This document shows, in pieces, positions 60,203 to 64,000 of a DNA stretch of 64,000 bases. The notes under the pieces are model-generated. The model saw only the letters and a list, made by a program, of their open reading frames with translations. It had not been told where the DNA came from and did no database searches. The DNA comes from Thermanaeromonas toyohensis ToBE (GTDB taxonomy: Bacteria; Bacillota; DSM-521; Neomoorellales; Neomoorellaceae): positions 1,383,587 through 1,447,586 of the forward strand of contig NZ_LT838272.1 in assembly GCF_900176005.1 (NCBI RefSeq). The letters are read 5' to 3'. How positions within the stretch are numbered: position 1 is the stretch's first letter; every line of letters begins with the position of its first letter. The translations under genes and the position numbers were made by a program.

Positions 60203-62458
60203 ATGAAACCCAGGATACTTGCCTTTCTCCTGTCTTTAGTCACTTTGGTCGGAATTTTGTTTTTATTGCCTCTACCTTCAAGGGCGGCGGAGCAGACAGC
60301 AATATTTACGATAGGGAGCAATGTTTACACGGTCAACGGTCAGCAGTTCCTTATGGACGTTACCCCATACACTAAGGATGGCCGGACCTTTATTCCCCTG
60401 AGGTATGCTGCCCAGGCCCTGGGCGTCACCCCGAAGAATATTCTGTATGATGGCGGTAAAGTCACCCTCATCAAGGGTAATAAGGTTATCCAGCTCACCA
60501 TCGGCAGCAACGTTATGACAGTTAACGGTACTGCTACGGCCATGGACGTGGCCCCGGAAGTTATCGGTGGCCGGACCATGGTCCCCTTCCGGTGGATGGC
60601 CCAGGTCTTTGATGCCCGGATAGAGTGGAACCCAGAACGGCAGCAGGTGGTCATTAGGCTGGACGACCAGCCGGCCACTCCGGTATCCGATAATCAGCAG
60701 CAAAAACCTCAGGCTCCGACCGGGCTGCACCTGGTAAGCATTAGCCCGGCAGGGGTACCTAACCACTATGTAATAACCCTGGGCTGGGACCCTGTAAACA
60801 ATGCGAGCGGGTACAGGGTTTATGAGACCCATTCTTGGACACCCCAGGGGCCCGCCTTCATAGAGACCAATACTAACAGCTACACCAGCACTTTTGCGGG
60901 TACCTCCTGGGAGTTCTACGTCACCGCGGTAAATTCAGCAGGGGAGAGCCCGCCGAGCAATACCATATCCGTCTCTGCTGGTGCGTCAGTTGGGAACAGG
61001 CTTGAAGCACCGACCGGGCTGCATCTGGTGAGCATCACTCCAGAGATAAGCGCCACCTCTCAGCGCATTATAGGGGCCAGTGTAACCATCTCCTGGGATC
61101 CAGTAAATGGGGCTACCGGGTACCGGGTGTATACACTGGTAAGCACTACAGAGAGCAGCAAATGGGTTATCTGCGGATATCCTACCAATCCCACTTTTAC
61201 CATCCGTTATCCCCTCATGGTTAAAAACAACGTCACCGAAGCATTTTACGTGACGGCGGTTAACCAGGAGGGTGAGGAAAGCCCTCCCAGCCAAACATTG
61301 CAGGTGACGCTTCCTGACTGGAATGTTGTAGGGAACGTCAACCAGGCGGCTAGTCAGCCGTCCAATAATCAGGCCCCCAAGCCTGAGGCCCCTACTGGAT
61401 TGCACGTGAACCTTAGCCCGATGAGCAGCTCTGGTATGTCCGGCTTTTGGGTGACCATCTCCTGGAACCCGGTAAACGACGCGGCCGGCTACAAGATCTA
61501 TACTTCTGATTACCTTGATCAAAACGGCACGTGGACTCCACCGCATGAGCTAGCCTTATGTTCTGGGAACAGTTATTCTTATTCTTACGCTGCCTTCCCG
61601 GTTAGCACCACCCTCACCAAAATTTATGTGACGGCGGTGAACCAGGCGGGAGAAGAAGGCCCTCCGAGCGAAACAGTACAGATATCCTGGACAACGAACA
61701 ATGTTTCCTACGGGCAATCCTCGGCCTCCAAGGTGGTGGTCCTTCCTCCCCTTCAATACCCTGGGGGCCTGGAGACAATCCGTAATACGTACACCTGGTA
61801 CTACGAAGGAAAGCAGTTCAGCTGGACCATCGAGGTGCCTCAAGTGCTCGTGAAATACGAGCAGGGCCAGAAAATGATCAAATGGCCCCTCTGGTACGTG
61901 TTTGCAGCTTCAAACCCTGCCATGTGGTTTGCCAGCCTGATCGCAACGGGCTCTCCCATAACCATGGCCCAGGAGATCCTGAATAATATGCTGGTACAGG
62001 ATAGGACAAGCTCGGAGTACATAGGCTGTGTGGCCGATCGTTTAAACCGTGCGGCAGAAGCCCAGGGCTACGACGTTTTCCGCAAGGCCGAATTTATCGC
62101 TGCTTTTGTCCAATCCATACCCTACAAAATCATCTTTCCGACCAACACGGAGTACCCGCCCCAGGTCATTGCCCACGGCGGGGACTGCATCAATAAGTCC
62201 GTGCTTCTGGCAGCCATCTTAAGGAAGCTCGGGTACCGGGTGGCCATTCTGGTCTATCCCCTTCCTATCGCCCATGCCGCAGTAGGTGTGGCCTTCTCCG
62301 TGGATCAGATACCGAGCGATAGGCTGACAATGAACCTGCGAGGCTACTTCCGGGGAAATACGAACTACTACTTCATCGAAACCACTGAGCCGGGGTGGAG
62401 GATCGGGGAGCTGAGCGTCCCCGAAACTGCCAGGCCCGCCATCTGTGAGATTTGGTGA
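60203..62458 (+). CDS. Secreted Cu-amine-oxidase-N / FnIII / transglutaminase protein
   Basis: 751 aa from ATG 60203 (GGGGGAGAGG). Signal peptide (ILAFLLSLVTLVGILFLLPL, cleavage after SRAAE). Two copper-amine-oxidase N-terminal repeats, residues about 35-150 (DGRTFIPLRYAAQALGV; GGRTMVPFRWMAQVFDA). Three fibronectin III domains about 165-255, 265-370 and 395-495 (repeated APTGLHL ... VTISWDPVNGATGYRVY ... FYVTAVNQ.GEE.PPS). A C-terminal transglutaminase-like domain (HGGDCINKSVLLAAILRKLG; AHAAVGVAFS) supplies Cys and His. It is probably a cell-surface protein that binds wall and acts on peptide bonds, or a structural adhesin. The largest open frame after the helicase. Confidence 0.85.
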   Translation: MKPRILAFLLSLVTLVGILFLLPLPSRAAEQTAIFTIGSNVYTVNGQQFLMDVTPYTKDGRTFIPLRYAAQALGVTPKNILYDGGKVTLIKGNKVIQLTIGSNVMTVNGTATAMDVAPEVIGGRTMVPFRWMAQVFDARIEWNPERQQVVIRLDDQPATPVSDNQQQKPQAPTGLHLVSISPAGVPNHYVITLGWDPVNNASGYRVYETHSWTPQGPAFIETNTNSYTSTFAGTSWEFYVTAVNSAGESPPSNTISVSAGASVGNRLEAPTGLHLVSITPEISATSQRIIGASVTISWDPVNGATGYRVYTLVSTTESSKWVICGYPTNPTFTIRYPLMVKNNVTEAFYVTAVNQEGEESPPSQTLQVTLPDWNVVGNVNQAASQPSNNQAPKPEAPTGLHVNLSPMSSSGMSGFWVTISWNPVNDAAGYKIYTSDYLDQNGTWTPPHELALCSGNSYSYSYAAFPVSTTLTKIYVTAVNQAGEEGPPSETVQISWTTNNVSYGQSSASKVVVLPPLQYPGGLETIRNTYTWYYEGKQFSWTIEVPQVLVKYEQGQKMIKWPLWYVFAASNPAMWFASLIATGSPITMAQEILNNMLVQDRTSSEYIGCVADRLNRAAEAQGYDVFRKAEFIAAFVQSIPYKIIFPTNTEYPPQVIAHGGDCINKSVLLAAILRKLGYRVAILVYPLPIAHAAVGVAFSVDQIPSDRLTMNLRGYFRGNTNYYFIETTEPGWRIGELSVPETARPAICEIW

Positions 62459-62592
62459 GGGGTCCGGGAGCCGTTAACATTTTGACGGAGCTGGCCGGGA
62501 GGATTGGGATCAAACATTGCAAAGGGGTCAAAAAATGACTTTGTTTTGCGGTAGGGGAAACTAATGGCGTTAAGTAAGACAGGACTTTGCAA

Positions 62593-62659
62593 ACTGGACC
62601 ACATCCGGAAAACGACTTTTCCAAAGTCATAATGCGCGGGCCACTGGGTCGTATCCGGA
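62593..62659 (+). repeat. 17-bp imperfect direct repeat upstream of HU
   Basis: ACTGGACCACATCCGGA (62593) and ACTGGGTCGTATCCGGA (62643), start-to-start 50 bases, with AAAACGACTTTTCCAAAGTC between. Could be regulator sites of the HU gene or the end of a lost IS element. Confidence 0.45.
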
Positions 62660-62742
62660 CGCCAGCTGCGGTGGAACGGCGACCAGGCTTTTCGAAGGCC
62701 AGTGCTTGAGGTACAATCGAGTCAGGAGGTGAACAGGCGCAT

Positions 62743-63018
62743 ATGACGAAGGCCGAGCTGGTCAAAGCTGTGGCCGAAAAGGCAGGAATGAGCCAGAAGG
62801 ACGCGGGGCGCGCTCTTGATGCGGTGCTGGAAGCCGTCCGGGAGGCAGTAGCCCGCGGGGAGGATGTGCGTCTGCCGGGCTTCGGTGCCTTTGTAGTAAG
62901 GGAGCGCGCAGCACGTAAGGGGCGCGACCTGCGCACGGGGAAGGAAATCACAATCCCGCCAGCTAAGGTTGTGACGTTCCGCGTTGGAAAGCTTCTGAAG
63001 GCCGCAGTAGTGAAATAA
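62743..63018 (+). CDS. hup: HU-family DNA-binding protein
   Basis: 91 aa from ATG 62743 (AGGAGG upstream). Histone-like architectural protein binding bent DNA as a dimer. MTKAELVKAVAEKAGMSQKD, VRLPGFGAFVVRERAARKGR and TGKEITIPPAKVVTFRVGKL are the canonical blocks including the arm with IPP. The ending AVVK differs slightly from the chromosomal type, as element-borne HU often does. It is followed by a terminator. Confidence 0.95.
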   Translation: MTKAELVKAVAEKAGMSQKDAGRALDAVLEAVREAVARGEDVRLPGFGAFVVRERAARKGRDLRTGKEITIPPAKVVTFRVGKLLKAAVVK

Positions 63019-63035
63019 TCCTCAAAACAGGTAAA

Positions 63036-63070
63036 CGGGGGGGTGCGAAAACCGCACCCCGTTTTATTTT
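63036..63070 (+). terminator. Rho-independent terminator of HU gene
   Basis: GGGGTGCG AAAAC CGCACCCC followed by GTTTTATTTT. Confidence 0.85.
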
Positions 63071-63085
63071 CATTTCAGAACTTAT

Positions 63086-63310
63086 AGGAACCGCCGCCGG
63101 AAGGCTCTGCCTTTTCAAAGCTGGAATGAAGACGGCGAATGCGGTAAACTAGCCTGAACTTTAATCAGGTGGCAGGACCGGATCGGCCCGAGCTGCAGCT
63201 CCTGGGAAGGAAGTCCTCTGCATGGATATTAGGGGACAATCTCTGTATCAGCGTAAACCTTCCTTTGAGAGAGCAGAAGCCCTGTGTCTTCAGAGGTGGA
63301 GAGGGGCCAT
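63086..63310 (+). mobile_element. Short IS200/IS605-like element, copy C
   Basis: Follows TTAT; left end CCGCCGGAAGGCTCTGCC with a drifted hairpin, GAATGAAGACGGC, then GCCTGA/TCAGGT hairpin and GGATCGGCCC. The right part keeps AGAAGCCCTG ... CAGAGGTGG but the terminal GTCAC is degraded to GGCCATTAC. About 225 bp, the same plan as copy B with many substitutions. Confidence 0.6.
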
Positions 63311-63323
63311 TACGAGGGGGAGG

Positions 63324-64000
63324 ATGAGGTTGGCGAGAGTAGTGCGGTTGGAAGCGGTATCAGTTCCCGGCGGCCCTGAAAACCACGATGCGTTCGGTAT
63401 TTCTGGGGATTTGTTCTGGGTTATCGACGGGGCTACACCACTTTGTGGCGATGAGGAAGGTGAACTGAACAGGTTTATATCTGATGTGGACAGCGGTCTC
63501 AGGGCCAGAACTTTTTCGGAGAAGCCGTTGTCAGAGATCCTGGCCGAAGTAGCGCGAGAAATGCTGCCCAAATATTGCGGCAACCGGGAGCCGTGGGAGC
63601 AGCCGAGCTGTGCCATAGCCGTGGTACGGCTTCTGGATGGGGCGGTAGAATATCTGGTTCTGGGGGATGCTACGGTAGTAATCGGCAGCGGCAACGGCAA
63701 TAAGATTTTTGTTCTCGAAGACAAGAAGCTCAGGCCGCTAGATGAGAGGGCAGTCGAGGAAAAGACCCGCCTGCAGCGAGAGAAAGGAATGACCTCCCTT
63801 CAGGCGAGAACAGCCATTACACGGCTTTTGCGGGAGCACCGGAGGTTAATGAACAGGCCTGAGGGGTACTGGATTTTTAATGCAGATCCGAAGGCCTGCT
63901 GCCGTGCCAAAACAGGAGTAATCAAAAACGTACGTGGTATTAAAGTGCTGTTGGCAACGGACGGTTTTGCGCGGCTGGTGGACACGTTCGGTTTTGCCAC
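63324..64000 (+). CDS. PP2C-type (PPM) protein phosphatase, runs off window
   Basis: At least 225 residues from ATG 63324 (GAGGGGGAGG), open to the end of the window. ENHDAFGISGDLFWVIDGAT with the metal-binding Asp pair, YLVLGDATVVIGSG, and LLATDGFARLVDTFGFAT match PPM phosphatase motifs (usual xVxDG(A/V)G, LGD, TDG). These dephosphorylate Ser/Thr phosphoproteins or act as anti-anti-sigma regulators. The start codon lies just after short-element copy C, whose right end may supply part of the 5' region. Confidence 0.85.
   Translation, partial: MRLARVVRLEAVSVPGGPENHDAFGISGDLFWVIDGATPLCGDEEGELNRFISDVDSGLRARTFSEKPLSEILAEVAREMLPKYCGNREPWEQPSCAIAVVRLLDGAVEYLVLGDATVVIGSGNGNKIFVLEDKKLRPLDERAVEEKTRLQREKGMTSLQARTAITRLLREHRRLMNRPEGYWIFNADPKACCRAKTGVIKNVRGIKVLLATDGFARLVDTFGFA

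Overview
The window reads as accessory DNA of a thermophilic, spore-former-type Firmicute (Clostridia, Moorella/Ammonifex/Desulfotomaculum-like). The base composition is moderately GC-rich, ribosome binding sites are strong GGAGG types with many GTG/TTG starts, promoters are sigma-A-like, and Uma2, DUF2283, DUF5678, AbiE, VapBC and copper-amine-oxidase-N/transglutaminase genes are of the kind common in that group. No core housekeeping operon is visible. An iteron origin, plasmid-type genes and many insertion elements suggest an integrated or free plasmid/phage-like element, or an island built from one. The assignment to a lineage is an inference from gene style.

Layout. 1-2.1 kb: end of an unknown gene, a MIG-like DNA glycosylase and an IS3 transposase scrap. 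2.1-6.8 kb: remnant of an integrative element (frameshifted XRE repressor, ImmA peptidase, HTH protein, large serine recombinase). 6.4-11.2 kb: small decaying genes (TadE-like, Uma2, DUF2283, nucleotidyltransferase, DUF4258, VapBC). 11.2-12.9 kb: a second ImmA/XRE-S24 pair. 13.1-15.2 kb: an IS607-type element with intact TnpB and dead TnpA. 15.4-18.5 kb: HTH protein, small helical protein, candidate replication initiator and five 16-bp iterons at about 23-bp spacing. 18.7-18.9 kb: small-RNA gene. 19.1-21.5 kb: Cys-rich protein, ParB-methyltransferase fusion and PD-(D/E)XK nuclease.

21.5-35.4 kb is the centrepiece: a type IV CRISPR-Cas locus of the RecD-helicase kind (IV-D-like). It contains a protein of a new paralogous family, cas6, a degenerate mini-array, a predicted HExxH...ExxxD metallopeptidase, csf1, csf2 (cas7), csf3 (cas5), a recD-like helicase, and a CRISPR array of about 73 repeats. 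There is no cas1, cas2, cas3 or cas10. The protease-like gene inside the operon is the most unusual component.

35.4-42.2 kb: AbiE toxin-antitoxin genes, a second copy of the small RNA, a tRNA cluster (2 Asn, 2 Ser, Gln, one degenerate), an RNA ligase beside the tRNAs, and an IscB element with its omega RNA that interrupts a gene. 42.5-53.5 kb: thyX, a second member of the new paralog family (with SEC-C motif), secreted and membrane proteins, decaying genes, a duplicated repeat of about 170 bp, a DNA methyltransferase, and a metallo-beta-lactamase/membrane-protein pair. 53.6-64 kb: short TnpA-less IS200/IS605-like elements with a covarying hairpin, a DNA-binding protein, a 3D-domain protein, the third paralog, a gene cleanly split in frame by a TnpB element, a large secreted FnIII/transglutaminase protein, HU, and a PP2C-type phosphatase running off the right end.

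Taken together the region looks like a defence- and counter-defence-rich plasmid or island: RNA-guided systems (type IV Cas, IscB, two TnpBs), toxin-antitoxins, methylation/nuclease genes, and an RNA-ligase/tRNA set that could repair or replace cleaved tRNAs.
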